A DNA stretch of 64,000 nucleotides from NCBI GenBank assembly GCA_036381595.1, contig DASVCN010000040.1, positions 62,001-126,000 on the forward strand. The letters are read 5' to 3'. The position numbers and the translations under genes are program-made. This document shows, in pieces, positions 28,190-36,551 of the stretch (position 1 is its first letter; every line of letters begins with the position of its first letter). The notes beneath the pieces were generated by a model, which was given only the letters and a program-made list of their open reading frames with translations, made no database searches and was not told where the DNA came from. The DNA is from Trueperaceae bacterium (GTDB lineage Bacteria > Deinococcota > Deinococci > Deinococcales > Trueperaceae).

Positions 28190-28867
28190 TCACTCCTCGA
28201 CCGTAAACCTGAAGATGGCGGTGCAGGTGACCAGGTAGACCAGATCGAATCCCACCAGCAATTGTAGCCAGTCGGCAGCCAGTTCACGGTTTCCCAACTG
28301 CGTAAGCGCAGACGTCGCTCGCACCGATGCCAGCAGGATGGGCACGACGACCGGGAACATCAGGACCGGCAGGAGCGATTCGCGGGCGCGAAGGTTCGCA
28401 GTAAGTGCGGCGTAGAAGGTGGCGATGAGGGCGAAACCGAGGGTGCCGAGCAGCAGCGTGAGCAGCAGCAGCGGCCAGCTGCCGGCGACCGGCAGGCCGA
28501 AGAGGACCGCGGTGACGGGCAACATCAGCACCGCCAGCACGGCGAGGTAGAGCCAGTTGGCCAGCAGTTTGCCCAGGTAGAGCGTGGCGCGGGGCACGGG
28601 GTAGAGGAGCAGCTGTTCGAACGAGTTCTCCTCCCCCTCGGCCGCGTAACTCTGTGCGGCTGAGATGACTCCGGCGAACGCCAGCGCCGTCCAGAGGGCT
28701 CCGGGTGCGATGTCGGCGAGGAGCGAACCGTTGCCGCTCACCGCGAAGGCGAGAACGAGCAGGGTGATGGCGGCGAAGAAGAGGGTAGCCACGGTGACGG
28801 CCCGGCTGCGCAGCTCCTGACGCAGGTCCTTGCCTGCGATGACGATGATCGGCGCCAGTTCAGACAT
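28190..28867 (-). CDS. ccmB: Heme exporter permease CcmB
   Basis: Membrane subunit of the CcmAB ABC transporter, 225 aa with six hydrophobic helices. Family features: IAGKDLRQELRSR near the N-terminus, AEGEENSFEQLLLYPVPR, and VLMFPVVVPILLASVRAT. The ATG at 28867 overlaps the end of ccmA by 8 bases; an in-frame TTG at 28879 is an alternative start. CcmAB uses ATP to release holo-CcmE from CcmCD. Confidence 0.93.
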   Translation of the reverse strand: MSELAPIIVIAGKDLRQELRSRAVTVATLFFAAITLLVLAFAVSGNGSLLADIAPGALWTALAFAGVISAAQSYAAEGEENSFEQLLLYPVPRATLYLGKLLANWLYLAVLAVLMLPVTAVLFGLPVAGSWPLLLLTLLLGTLGFALIATFYAALTANLRARESLLPVLMFPVVVPILLASVRATSALTQLGNRELAADWLQLLVGFDLVYLVTCTAIFRFTVEE

Positions 28868-29579
28868 CGGCGCCGCCAACGGCTGCCACTGTCACGGAAC
28901 GCTCTCCCCGAGGGCGCACGCTCAAACCGCCGTCCTCGACCTGGAGCACCGCATCTGCCAACGGTTCGACCCGCTCGAGTTCGTGGGACGCGAGAATCAC
29001 GGTCTTGCCCTCGCTCCGGGCCCGTCCCAGGAGAGCATCGATCAGCCCCTTCCCGCTCTCGTCGAGCGCCGCGTAAGGCTCGTCGAGGAGCCACAGGTTC
29101 GCGGGCGAGAGCAGCAGCCGCGCCAGGGCGAGCCGCTTCTTCATGCCGCTCGAGAAGGTTCGAACGAGAGTGTGGGCGGCTGGGCTCAGGCCCACCTGGT
29201 CGAGCAGGCCGTCGATCTCCCTGGAGTCCTGGCCGTAGAGGCGGGCGGCGAACTCCAGGTTCTCGGCTGCGGTGAGAGCCGGGTAGGCTCCGCCGTAGAC
29301 ACCCAACAGAGCAGCCCGCTTGCGGATCTCGCTGGCCCCCAGTACCAGGTCGAAGCCGAAGACCGATCCGCTTCCGCGGCTGGGCCGCAGACGCGTAGCC
29401 AACACCTTGAGGAGGGTCGTCTTTCCGGCTCCGTTGGGTCCATGGAGCACGACCAGCCGTCCCGGCGCGACGGTAAGCGAGACGTCGGCGAGGACGAACT
29501 GCCTGCCGTAGCGCCGCCCCAACCGTTCCAGCCGGATAGCCGGCGTACCAGCGTGTGCTGTCGAGGTGTTCAGCGGCAA
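28860..29579 (-). CDS. ccmA: Heme exporter ATP-binding protein CcmA
   Basis: ABC ATPase of the CcmABCD complex, about 239 aa. Walker A is GPNGAGKTT, the signature is RTFSSGMKKRLALAR and Walker B is LWLLDEPYAALDE, with the switch His in ILASHELE. The start is uncertain. TTG at 29579 has GGGGTG nine bases upstream; GTG at 29591 and a far-upstream ATG at 29669 are alternatives. It is the first gene of the leftward operon ccmA-B-C-D-E-F-G-H-I, which has nearly continuous stop/start overlaps. Confidence 0.9.
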   Translation of the reverse strand: MPLNTSTAHAGTPAIRLERLGRRYGRQFVLADVSLTVAPGRLVVLHGPNGAGKTTLLKVLATRLRPSRGSGSVFGFDLVLGASEIRKRAALLGVYGGAYPALTAAENLEFAARLYGQDSREIDGLLDQVGLSPAAHTLVRTFSSGMKKRLALARLLLSPANLWLLDEPYAALDESGKGLIDALLGRARSEGKTVILASHELERVEPLADAVLQVEDGGLSVRPRGERSVTVAAVGGADV

Positions 29580-29683
29580 AGGTGCCGGCACCCCGCTTCG
29601 CAACGGATCACCGGCCAATGATAGCGTGCTCTTCGGGGGACGTAAGTCCCGTTCCCTACGGCCGTTCAAGCTCAGGTCAACCG

Positions 29684-29811
29684 GCTCTGACAGTCCGCCT
29701 CACGAATTCCAGCAAAGGTCATCCGGCTCGAGGAGTCCGGCTCCGGGACCGGACCACCGTATTACGGATCGCGCTTTGTCCCGCTCTGATACTCCGCCTC
29801 AGGCCATCCGG
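29684..29811. repeat. Short diverged direct repeat, 99-base offset
   Basis: CTCTGACAGTCCGCCTCA (29685-29702) recurs as CTCTGATACTCCGCCTCA (29784-29801). Each copy is followed by CATCCGGCT at a different distance. The second copy covers the stop codon of the stress-protein gene, so the first looks like a degenerate copy of that gene end. Confidence 0.5.
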
Positions 29812-30305
29812 CTAAGCACGTTCCGGGCTTCGGCGGCTACCGACGGGTCGGCGGTGACGTCGTAGCGGGATGCCCGCATGCCGCTCACCGAGGTGAAGTC
29901 GCGCTCCCCGCCAGAGAAGGCGTAGCCGATGAGGCCGATGACAGCGCCCAGGACCGCCCCGAAGATGAGGCCGTAGAAGGCCAGCGAGAGAGCGGAGGTG
30001 AGCGGCGCGAAGAAGTTGAAGATGCCGAAGATGAAACCGATGAACGCACCGATGAGGGCGCCGGAGGTGAGGCCGTTGAGCAGCGCCTTGCCCCAGTTCA
30101 GCCGGCCGGTTATCTGCTCGACGAAAGTGATCCCCTCGGCAACGATCGAGATGGTGGTCACGTCGAAACGCTGGTCGGAGAGGAAATCGACCGCCCTCTG
30201 CGCCTCCTTGTAGTTCGGGTAGGAGGCCACGACCTCGCGAAGGCCGCCTGCGGGAACCGTATCGCGCGGGTCGGTCGCCATGCCGGTCGTTCTTCTGTCG
30301 TCCAT
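29799..30305 (-). CDS. General-stress-protein-17M-like (YflT domain) membrane protein
   Basis: A 168-residue protein with an N-terminal domain resembling general stress protein 17M/YflT (SYPNYKEAQRAVDFLSDQRF). A Gly/Phe-rich hydrophobic pair of helices follows (GALIGAFIGFIFGIFNFF; FYGLIFGAVLGAVIGLIGY), then a small C-terminal ferredoxin-like tail. The start at 30305 is favoured by GGGAGG seven bases upstream. Related proteins are induced by stress in Bacillus; the function is not established. It is divergent from msrA, which also fits a stress role. Confidence 0.8.
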   Translation of the reverse strand: MDDRRTTGMATDPRDTVPAGGLREVVASYPNYKEAQRAVDFLSDQRFDVTTISIVAEGITFVEQITGRLNWGKALLNGLTSGALIGAFIGFIFGIFNFFAPLTSALSLAFYGLIFGAVLGAVIGLIGYAFSGGERDFTSVSGMRASRYDVTADPSVAAEARNVLSRMA

Positions 30306-30453
30306 CACTTTCCTCCCGTCGAAGGGGACCCACGATGCCGTGTGTCTTCGAGCACGATTCGACGCTAGGGGCCGCTCCGCCCGCAAACAAGGGCGCGCGC
30401 TACAGGCGAGCGGGGCTACCGCTGACTACTCGGCGATGCCGTAGAGTCGAACC

Positions 30454-31002
30454 ATGAACAGCGGTGAGGGTCTCAAGAGAGCTGTATTCGGCGGCGGCTG
30501 CTTCTGGTGCACCGAAGCCGTCTTCCAGGATCTGGCGGGGGTCAGGTCGGTGCTGCCCGGTTATTCCGGGGGGACGGTGCCCAACCCCAGCTACCAGCAG
30601 GTCTGCACCGACACCACCGGGCACGCCGAGGTAGTCGAGTTGAAGTACGACCCGCAGGTGGTGAGCTTCGAGGACCTGTTGGGCGTGTTCTTCTCGACCC
30701 ACGACCCGACTACCGTCGACCGGCAGGGGAACGACGTGGGCAGCCAGTACCGTTCGGTGATCTTCTACGAGGACGAGGAGCAGAAGCGCCAGGCCGAGGA
30801 GATGATCTCGCGGCTAGAGAGCGAAGGCGTGTTCGGAGCGCCGATCGTCACCCGACTCGAGCCGCTCGAAGAGTTCTACGAAGCGGAGGGGTACCACCGC
30901 AACTACTTCCGCAACAACCCCGACCAACCCTACTGCAGCGTCGTGATCGCTCCCAAGGTCGCCAAGTTCAGGCAGAAGTACAGCGAGAAGTTGCGGGTTT
31001 AG
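30454..31002 (+). CDS. msrA: Peptide methionine sulfoxide reductase A
   Basis: Repairs the S-epimer of methionine sulfoxide in proteins. It is 182 aa. The catalytic motif GCFWC has the nucleophilic Cys at residue 16, and Tyr/Glu substrate-site residues follow in the usual places (YSGGTVPNPSYQQVCTDTTG, HDPTTVDRQGNDVGSQYRS). It is cytosolic, with no signal peptide. msrB lies nearby on the opposite strand beyond the sir2-like gene, so both epimers are covered. Confidence 0.96.
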   Translation: MNSGEGLKRAVFGGGCFWCTEAVFQDLAGVRSVLPGYSGGTVPNPSYQQVCTDTTGHAEVVELKYDPQVVSFEDLLGVFFSTHDPTTVDRQGNDVGSQYRSVIFYEDEEQKRQAEEMISRLESEGVFGAPIVTRLEPLEEFYEAEGYHRNYFRNNPDQPYCSVVIAPKVAKFRQKYSEKLRV

Positions 31003-31019
31003 TCCTCGGAAGACCCTAG

Positions 31020-31859
31020 CTAGGCCGCTGCCGCGCCCGCCTCAAGCTCGTGCGCGAGCCTAGGCAAGGCCTCGCCCAGCCTGCCTGCCACTTTCAGGGT
31101 CGCCAGCTCATCACCGCGGGTCGGGCCGTCGTTGACGATCGCGACCGGCTTGCCGGCCCTAACTGCCGCCAGCACCCAGCGCATGCCGGACATCACCGCC
31201 AGCGAGGAACCCACTACGAGCAGAACCTCCGCGTCCTCTACGGCCCTTGCGCACCGTTCGACGCGTTCCTTGGGCACGTTCTCGCCGAAGAACACCACGT
31301 TCGGCTTCAGTACGCCGCCGCAACTCGTGCAGACCGGCACCCGCACGCTCTCGATCGCTCGCTCCGGCAGGTCGGCGTCGCCGTCGGGCGCGATCTCCAC
31401 CGCCGAGGCGTCGAGCTGCGGATTGAGTTCGAGAAGCAGCTCCTGCATCTCGCTGCGCGGGGTGATCCGCCTGCACTCCAGGCAGAGCACCGACTCCAGG
31501 CTGCCGTGCAGTTCCAGTACCTTGCGGCTGCCTGCCTTCTGATGCAGGCCGTCGACGTTCTGAGTGACGATTCCTTCGATAGCCCCGGACGATTCCATCG
31601 TCGCCAGAGCGGCGTGACCATCGTTCGGGATCGCCCCTGCCATCGCCTGCCAGCCGATGGCACTCCTCGCCCAGTAGCGACGGCGCTGCTCTTCGCTCCT
31701 CGTGAACTGCTGGAAAGTAATCGGTCGCCGTGGCCGACGGAGCCTCTCTGGGCTCCGGTAGTCGGGTATTCCCGACTCGGTGCTGATGCCAGCGCCGCTG
31801 AGCACCAGAGTTCGCCGTCCGGCGAGAAGTGCCGGCAGTTCTTCGACCTGTCCGGTCAG
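31020..31859 (-). CDS. Sir2-family NAD-dependent protein deacylase
   Basis: A sirtuin of about 279 aa. NAD-binding GAGIST is at about 22-27 and GIPDYRSPE just after; TQNVDGLH and the catalytic His118 (LELHGS) are intact. Zinc cysteines are C126/C129 and C177/C180, with an unusually long insert between the pairs. The start is odd: the frame has no ATG, GTG or TTG between the core and the msrB overlap. The best candidate is CTG at 31859, overlapping the msrB stop (CTGA) with AGAGGAG just upstream. Translation probably depends on msrB. Confidence 0.85.
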   Translation of the reverse strand: MTGQVEELPALLAGRRTLVLSGAGISTESGIPDYRSPERLRRPRRPITFQQFTRSEEQRRRYWARSAIGWQAMAGAIPNDGHAALATMESSGAIEGIVTQNVDGLHQKAGSRKVLELHGSLESVLCLECRRITPRSEMQELLLELNPQLDASAVEIAPDGDADLPERAIESVRVPVCTSCGGVLKPNVVFFGENVPKERVERCARAVEDAEVLLVVGSSLAVMSGMRWVLAAVRAGKPVAIVNDGPTRGDELATLKVAGRLGEALPRLAHELEAGAAAA

Positions 31860-32272
31860 GACTCCTCTGCCCCTTCCGGCTCGAAGCGAAGGGAGAGGCC
31901 GTTGTTGCAGTAGCGTTGCCCCGTGGGCTCCGGGCCGTCGTCGAACAGGTGGCCCTGGTGGCTGCCGCAGCGAGCGCAGTGGTACTCGGTGCGGGCGTAG
32001 CCGATCTTGTAATCGGTGCTGAACTCGAGCGCTCCTGGGATGGCCCGGTAGAAGCTGGGCCAACCACTGCCGCTCTCGTACTTGGTGTCGCTCTCGAAGA
32101 GCGATTGGCCGCAAGCGGCGCACACGTAGACGCCCTCCCGCTTCTCGTAGTTGAGCGGGCTGCTGCCGGGCGGTTCCGTTCCCTCCTCGAACATCACGCT
32201 GTAACGCTCGGGTTCGAGCTGTTCACGCCACTCGCTCTTGTTCCGGTTCAGCTTCTCCTGGGATTCCGCCAT
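31856..32272 (-). CDS. msrB: Peptide methionine sulfoxide reductase B
   Basis: Reduces the R-epimer of methionine sulfoxide. It is 138 aa from the ATG at 32272 with AGGTGG upstream. Structural zinc cysteines are C51/C54 and C99/C102. GSGWPSFY, HLFDDGPEPTG and RYCNNGLSLRF (catalytic Cys122) are the family motifs. It is followed, in an overlapping frame, by the sirtuin gene, an uncommon pairing. Confidence 0.95.
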   Translation of the reverse strand: MAESQEKLNRNKSEWREQLEPERYSVMFEEGTEPPGSSPLNYEKREGVYVCAACGQSLFESDTKYESGSGWPSFYRAIPGALEFSTDYKIGYARTEYHCARCGSHQGHLFDDGPEPTGQRYCNNGLSLRFEPEGAEES

Positions 32273-32327
32273 GATCCACCTCTGCTCTCGCAAGTAGCTC
32301 CGGACATCAGCCTATCAGCGCTACCGT

Positions 32328-32690
32328 TCACCGGTCCTCCGACAGGAAACGCTCGAGCATCCGCAGATTGCGACTGTTCGACTTCCAGGTGAAGTCCACG
32401 ATCGTGCCGAGCCCGGGTATAGAACCCACCAGTGTGTCGCCGAGCGAGTTCGCCAGCATCTTGGCGAGCAGGCCCTTCGGCGCGCCCATCCGCGCTGCCC
32501 GGTAGATGATCCAGCCAGCCAGCCCGAATGCGGTGAAGTCGCCGACCACCGGCACCAGTCCCACCAGCGCATCGATGCCGACGCGGTAGTTGATGAGCGG
32601 GATGCGGATCGAGTTGTCGAGCAGGTGGGCTAGTTCCTGGATCTCGGCGAGGTGCTTCTCCTTGGGGTCGAGTGTGTCCCGGGGGCGCAT
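32328..32690 (-). CDS. DUF4112-type small membrane protein
   Basis: A 120-residue protein matching the DUF4112 family by pattern: LLDNSIRIPLINYRVGIDALVGLVPVVGD, then AFGLAGWIIYRAARMGAP, then GSIPGLGTIVDFTWKSNSRNLRMLE. Two short hydrophobic helices are predicted. ATG at 32690 has CCGGAG upstream; an in-frame ATG at 32774 would add a basic N-terminus. The function is not known. It diverges from the aminotransferase gene. Confidence 0.75.
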   Translation of the reverse strand: MRPRDTLDPKEKHLAEIQELAHLLDNSIRIPLINYRVGIDALVGLVPVVGDFTAFGLAGWIIYRAARMGAPKGLLAKMLANSLGDTLVGSIPGLGTIVDFTWKSNSRNLRMLERFLSEDR

Positions 32691-32947
32691 CGGGCTCCGG
32701 TCGAGCGCCACATGCGGATCGGTCCGATGGGCGCCGCGGCGTTCGCTCCTGCTCCCCTTCCGTACGCCGGCCATGAACGATGGTAACGGCTGGGCGGGCA
32801 CGCGCAGTCGCCAGCGGCACCGACCGACAGAAGGCGTCCGAAAGGGTCGTCTCCGCCGATGCTCCCGCCGATGATCGGGCGGCCGTTCTTGGCGCTGGTC
32901 GAGTCGGTCACGGTTATGCTGTCGCCACCATCGACGGAGGTGATCCG

Positions 32948-33865
32948 GTGCCTCGAGGTACCCATGAAGCCGTTCCCGACGAGCGGAACGCGGGAGTTCA
33001 GGTCTACGTGGACGGTGACTTCTTCGCGCGTGACGAGGCGAAGGTGTCGGTGTTCGACTCCGGATTCCTGGTCGGTGACGGAGTGTGGGAGGGGATCCGG
33101 TTGCACCGCGGCCGCTTCGTCTTCCTGGACCGTCACCTCGACCGGCTCTACTCGGGCGCTGCCGCCATCGGCCTGGACATCGGCAAGAGCAGGGCGGAGC
33201 TCACCGAGGCGCTCTACGAGACGGTCAGGCGCAACGGGATGGAGGACGGCGTCCATGTTCGCCTGATGGTGACGAGGGGGAAGAAGAAGACGCCGTCCCA
33301 GGACCCCAGGCTCACGGTCGGTGGGCCCACCATCGTGATAGTCGCCGAGCACAAGGAGGCAGACCTGGCGGTGGCGGAGCAGGGACTGAGGCTCTTCACG
33401 TCCACCACTCGCCGACCGCCTCCCGACACCCTCGATCCCAAGCTCAACTGCCATTCGAAACTGCACGAGGTGATCGCCCTGGTGCAGGCGCTGCGGGCGG
33501 GCGCCGACGAAGCCCTGATGCTCGACCCCACCGGCGCCGTGGCGACCTGCAACGCGACCAACTTCTTCATCGTCCGGTCGGGCGAGGTGTGGACCTCGAC
33601 CGGCCTCTACTGCATGAACGGGATCACCAGGCAGATGGTCCTCGAGCTGTGCCGCGCCAACGGGGTCCCGGCGTTCGAGAAGGCTTTCTCCCTCACCGAC
33701 GTCTACAGCGCCGACGAAGCTTTCGTCACCGGCACCTTCGGCGGCCTCACGCCCGTAGTCGAAGTGGACGGGCGATCCATAGGGTACGGCGAACCGGGGC
33801 CGATCACGGCCAGCCTCTCCGCCCTTTACCGCAGTCTCGTCGATCAGGCGGCGGGCGAACGATGA
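32948..33865 (+). CDS. PLP-dependent class IV aminotransferase
   Basis: A fold-type IV transaminase of 305 aa, related to branched-chain and D-amino-acid aminotransferases and 4-amino-4-deoxychorismate lyase. The GTG start at 32948 has a near-perfect GGAGGTG five bases upstream; longer frames lack this. The N-terminal VYVDGDFFARDEAKVSVFDSGFLVGDGVWEGIR is family-typical. The PLP Lys is probably in TLDPKLNCHSKLHE. ATCNATNFFIV and TGTFGGLTPV form the phosphate-binding end. It overlaps the next gene by 4 bases (ATGA), tying it to a sulfotransferase-like protein. Confidence 0.88.
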   Translation: MPRGTHEAVPDERNAGVQVYVDGDFFARDEAKVSVFDSGFLVGDGVWEGIRLHRGRFVFLDRHLDRLYSGAAAIGLDIGKSRAELTEALYETVRRNGMEDGVHVRLMVTRGKKKTPSQDPRLTVGGPTIVIVAEHKEADLAVAEQGLRLFTSTTRRPPPDTLDPKLNCHSKLHEVIALVQALRAGADEALMLDPTGAVATCNATNFFIVRSGEVWTSTGLYCMNGITRQMVLELCRANGVPAFEKAFSLTDVYSADEAFVTGTFGGLTPVVEVDGRSIGYGEPGPITASLSALYRSLVDQAAGER

Positions 33866-34608
33866 CGGCGCGCATCTCGATGTGGTCGGGGCCCCGGAAC
33901 GTCTCCACCGCTCTTATGTACAGCTTCCGGCAGAGGAGCGACACCGTCGTCGTCGACGAGCCGCTTTACGGTCACTACCTGAAGGCCACCGGAGCGGAGC
34001 ATCCTGGGGCGGCAGAGGTGATGGCGGATGTGGAGCTCGACGCCGCGCGCGCCGTCGAGGGGATGCTGCACGGGCACAGCGAGCGCGAGGTGGTCTTCTT
34101 CAAGAACATGGCTCACCATCTGAGGGGCCTGGACTCGGCATGCCGTGACCGGCTCTTCTCGGGCGGCCTCAGTCACGCTCTGCTGATCCGCGACCCGCGT
34201 GAGATGCTGCCCTCACTCGCCAGGGTGCTCGAGCGGCCCCGGCTTGTCGACACGGGTCTGGTCGAACAGTGCGAGATCCTCGAACGCGAAGTGGAAGCGG
34301 GGCGCGACCCGGTCGTGATCGATTCGCGTGACCTGCTTCGGGATCCGCCCGGAGCGTTGCGGAAGCTCTGCGAACGCCTGGGCCTCGGCTTCGAAAGCGA
34401 GATGCTGAGCTGGCCTCGTGGGCCGAAGCCGGAGGATGGTGTCTGGGCGGCGCACTGGTACGCGAGCGTCCACAGGTCGGTGGGGTTCGCGACTCATCGG
34501 CCACCCTCGGAGCCGTTCCCAGAGGAGCTCAGCGACCTTCTCGAGGAGTGCCGGCCGTACTATGCGAGACTGGCAGAACGGACTACCGGCATGTCTCACA
34601 AGTCCTGA
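33862..34608 (+). CDS. Sulfotransferase-like protein
   Basis: A 248-residue cytosolic protein of the P-loop sulfotransferase family. The N-terminal MWSGPRNVSTALMYSF matches the PAPS 5'-phosphosulfate loop, and HALLIRDPREMLPSL matches the 3'-phosphate site. Known relatives are often found next to or fused with class IV aminotransferases; the reaction is unproven. ATG at 33862 lies inside the aminotransferase stop codon. The end of this gene overlaps the upstream regulatory element of rplS. Confidence 0.8.
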   Translation: MTARISMWSGPRNVSTALMYSFRQRSDTVVVDEPLYGHYLKATGAEHPGAAEVMADVELDAARAVEGMLHGHSEREVVFFKNMAHHLRGLDSACRDRLFSGGLSHALLIRDPREMLPSLARVLERPRLVDTGLVEQCEILEREVEAGRDPVVIDSRDLLRDPPGALRKLCERLGLGFESEMLSWPRGPKPEDGVWAAHWYASVHRSVGFATHRPPSEPFPEELSDLLEECRPYYARLAERTTGMSHKS

Positions 34609-34617
34609 ACGCTTGCA
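34598..34617 (+). promoter_or_regulatory. Conserved upstream element of rplS (also found before rplU)
   Basis: The 20-base element contains GTCCTGAACGCTTGCA and differs at one position from the copy at 63030-63049. In both places the G of GTCCTG lies 21 bases before the first base of the -35 hexamer. It overlaps the stop codon of the sulfotransferase gene. A transcription factor site or UP-like element is inferred. Confidence 0.6.
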
Positions 34618-34622
34618 AGGAG

Positions 34623-34652
34623 TTGAAAAGTAGCCCGAGCGCAAGCTAAGAT
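34623..34652 (+). promoter_or_regulatory. rplS promoter
   Basis: -35 TTGAAA (34623-34628), an 18-base spacer, then -10 TAAGAT (34647-34652). It lies about 75 bases before the rplS start and just downstream of the conserved element. Confidence 0.65.
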
Positions 34653-34726
34653 TGCAAGGCTGTCTGCACGCCGGGCCCCTTCCGAGGGCCGCGGCCGACC
34701 CGAACGCGAACACCCAGGAGACGATG

Positions 34727-35137
34727 ATGAAGTACAACAAAGGCGCCATTCTGCGCTCGATCGAGCAGCCCTTCCTACGGGACGACATTCCGCAGTTCGA
34801 TACCGGCGACACCATCCGGGTCGATTACAAGGTCACCGAGGGCAACCGCTCGCGCATCCAGGCATTCGAAGGTGTGGTGATCGCCCGCAAGAACGGCAAA
34901 GGCGCCCGTTCCACCATCACGGTCCGCAAGGTCTCCTTCGGGGAAGGCGTGGAGCGGATCTTCCCGGTTCACTCGCCGGTCATCGACAAGATCGAAGTGG
35001 TGCGCCGCGGCAGGAGCCGTCGGGCCAAGCTCTACTACCTGCGCGAGCTCCGCGGCAAGGCCGCTCGCCTGAAGACCGACGTAGCTCGTCAGGAAGAGGA
35101 CCGGGCCGCAGCCCGAGCCAGCAGAGAACAGAAGTAA
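34727..35137 (+). CDS. rplS: Ribosomal protein L19
   Basis: Large-subunit protein at the 30S-50S interface, 136 aa. Family motifs are collinear: [56 protein letters not shown], and [24 protein letters not shown] basic and acidic tail of about 25 residues extends beyond the E. coli protein. Of two adjacent ATGs, 34727 has better spacing (6 bases) from GGAG than 34724. The gene stands alone, without the usual rpsP-rimM-trmD neighbours. Confidence 0.95.
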   Translation: MKYNKGAILRSIEQPFLRDDIPQFDTGDTIRVDYKVTEGNRSRIQAFEGVVIARKNGKGARSTITVRKVSFGEGVERIFPVHSPVIDKIEVVRRGRSRRAKLYYLRELRGKAARLKTDVARQEEDRAAARASREQK

Positions 35138-35142
35138 CGCAG

Positions 35143-35201
35143 CGGGGGCTCGAGCCCCCGCCACGGGTAGGGAGGAGGCGCGCCGGACGGCGCGCCTCCT
35201 C
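35143..35201. terminator. Two hairpins between rplS and the flavoprotein gene
   Basis: A perfect 18-base palindrome (35143-35160) is followed by a 13-bp perfect stem, 35172-35184 with 35189-35201, with loop GGAC. GTTGG follows rather than a T-run. The convergent genes on both sides suggest a shared bidirectional terminator. Confidence 0.6.
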
Positions 35202-35210
35202 GTTGGCGCC

Positions 35211-36377
35211 TCAGCGCTCGGCTGCCTGCGGGCTCACTTCGTGGGCGGAATTGGGCGTTATCCGGATCGCCTGCCGCTGGCCGGTCCCGTGACTCCTGGC
35301 GATCCGCTGGGCGATTCGGGCGGCGTCTCTGCCCACCCCCTGGATCATCGCCGAGGAGAGGGCGTGCTGGAAGTGCAGCCCAACGAAGTAGAAACCGGGT
35401 AGACCGGGAACGCTACCTCCGACATGCCTCGGCTCGTGACCGGCCATCTCGATGGGCAGGTCGAGCCAACTCAGGTCGGGGCGAAAGCCCGTGCACCAGA
35501 CGATGTTGGCCGGGCGCCGCGTAGATCCGTCGGCCAGGAGAGGCAGGCCGAGCTTCGCTCCGGTCACTCGCGGGAGCCGCTCCACCCCGGCCCTGGCCAG
35601 GTCGCTCTCCTTCACCCGTATCCACGGTCCGCCGCGGTTCACGACCTTCCGGCGGACCCGCCGCCCGACCGGGGTGTTCACCGTGAGTACCCGGTGGAAG
35701 AGGAGCTTCAGCACCAACGGTATGAAGATGGCGTGGGCGAGCCGGCTCTCGATCCTGAAGGGAAGCTGGCCCGTGCCGGCGCCTGCGAGGGCCGTCGGAC
35801 GAGTTCGAGCGAGTTCACGGGCGAGTTCGGAGCCGGAGTTCCCGGCGCCCACGATCAGCACCGGTCCCGGACGCAACTGATCCGGATTGCAGTAGGCGCT
35901 CGAGTGGATCTGAAGGATGTCGTCATCGATCTCTCGGGCGAAGTCGGGGACGTGCGGCCGCTGGTAGTTGGACATGGCCACTACGACGTCTCGCGCTCGG
36001 TACGTCTGCTCGGCCGTCTCGACGAGGTAACCATCGTCTACCCGTCGGATCTTCTGCACCCGGGTGCCGGTCTCGACTGGCAGGGCGAACCGCGCGGCGT
36101 AGGCCTCGAGGTAGTCGGCCATCTCGTCCTTGGTCGGGAAGTAGTCCGGCCGTGCCGGGAACGGCAGGCCCGGAAGACCGTCGTAACGAGCCGGGGTGAA
36201 GAGCCTCAGCGAGTCCCAGCGACGCCGCCAGCTGTCGCCGATCCTGCTGTTCGCCTCCAGGATCACGAACGAAACTCCCCGGCGCGACAGCTGGTAACCG
36301 AGCGCCAGTCCCGCCTGTCCGGCCCCCACTACCACCGTTCCGATCTCTCTGGCCGATCCGATTGCAACTGCTTCCAT
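35211..36377 (-). CDS. FAD/NAD(P)-dependent oxidoreductase (CzcO/FMO-like)
   Basis: A 388-residue flavoprotein of the flavin monooxygenase-like superfamily. The first Rossmann motif VVVGAGQAGLALG (about 16-28) binds FAD; the second, VLIVGAGNSGSELA (about 172-185), binds NADPH. YDGLPGLPFP and WCTGFRPDLSWL are family-typical. ATG at 36377 is 7 bases from AGGAGG. The substrate cannot be told from sequence. A LuxR-type regulator gene lies immediately upstream on the same strand and may control it. Confidence 0.85.
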   Translation of the reverse strand: MEAVAIGSAREIGTVVVGAGQAGLALGYQLSRRGVSFVILEANSRIGDSWRRRWDSLRLFTPARYDGLPGLPFPARPDYFPTKDEMADYLEAYAARFALPVETGTRVQKIRRVDDGYLVETAEQTYRARDVVVAMSNYQRPHVPDFAREIDDDILQIHSSAYCNPDQLRPGPVLIVGAGNSGSELARELARTRPTALAGAGTGQLPFRIESRLAHAIFIPLVLKLLFHRVLTVNTPVGRRVRRKVVNRGGPWIRVKESDLARAGVERLPRVTGAKLGLPLLADGSTRRPANIVWCTGFRPDLSWLDLPIEMAGHEPRHVGGSVPGLPGFYFVGLHFQHALSSAMIQGVGRDAARIAQRIARSHGTGQRQAIRITPNSAHEVSPQAAER

Positions 36378-36551
36378 CACGCTTCCTCCTTCCGGTGCTC
36401 ACCCAGGTCGATGGCTTCCGGAAAGATAGGCGGGCGAAAGGCGCCGCGGCATCGGCAGAGTTCGCCAGCTGTGCCGGCTGCCCGATGGGTGAGTTCACCC
36501 ACCGCGGCCCTTCGCTCCTGGGTCTACGGCGATGGCGCGGGGTGTTGCGGT

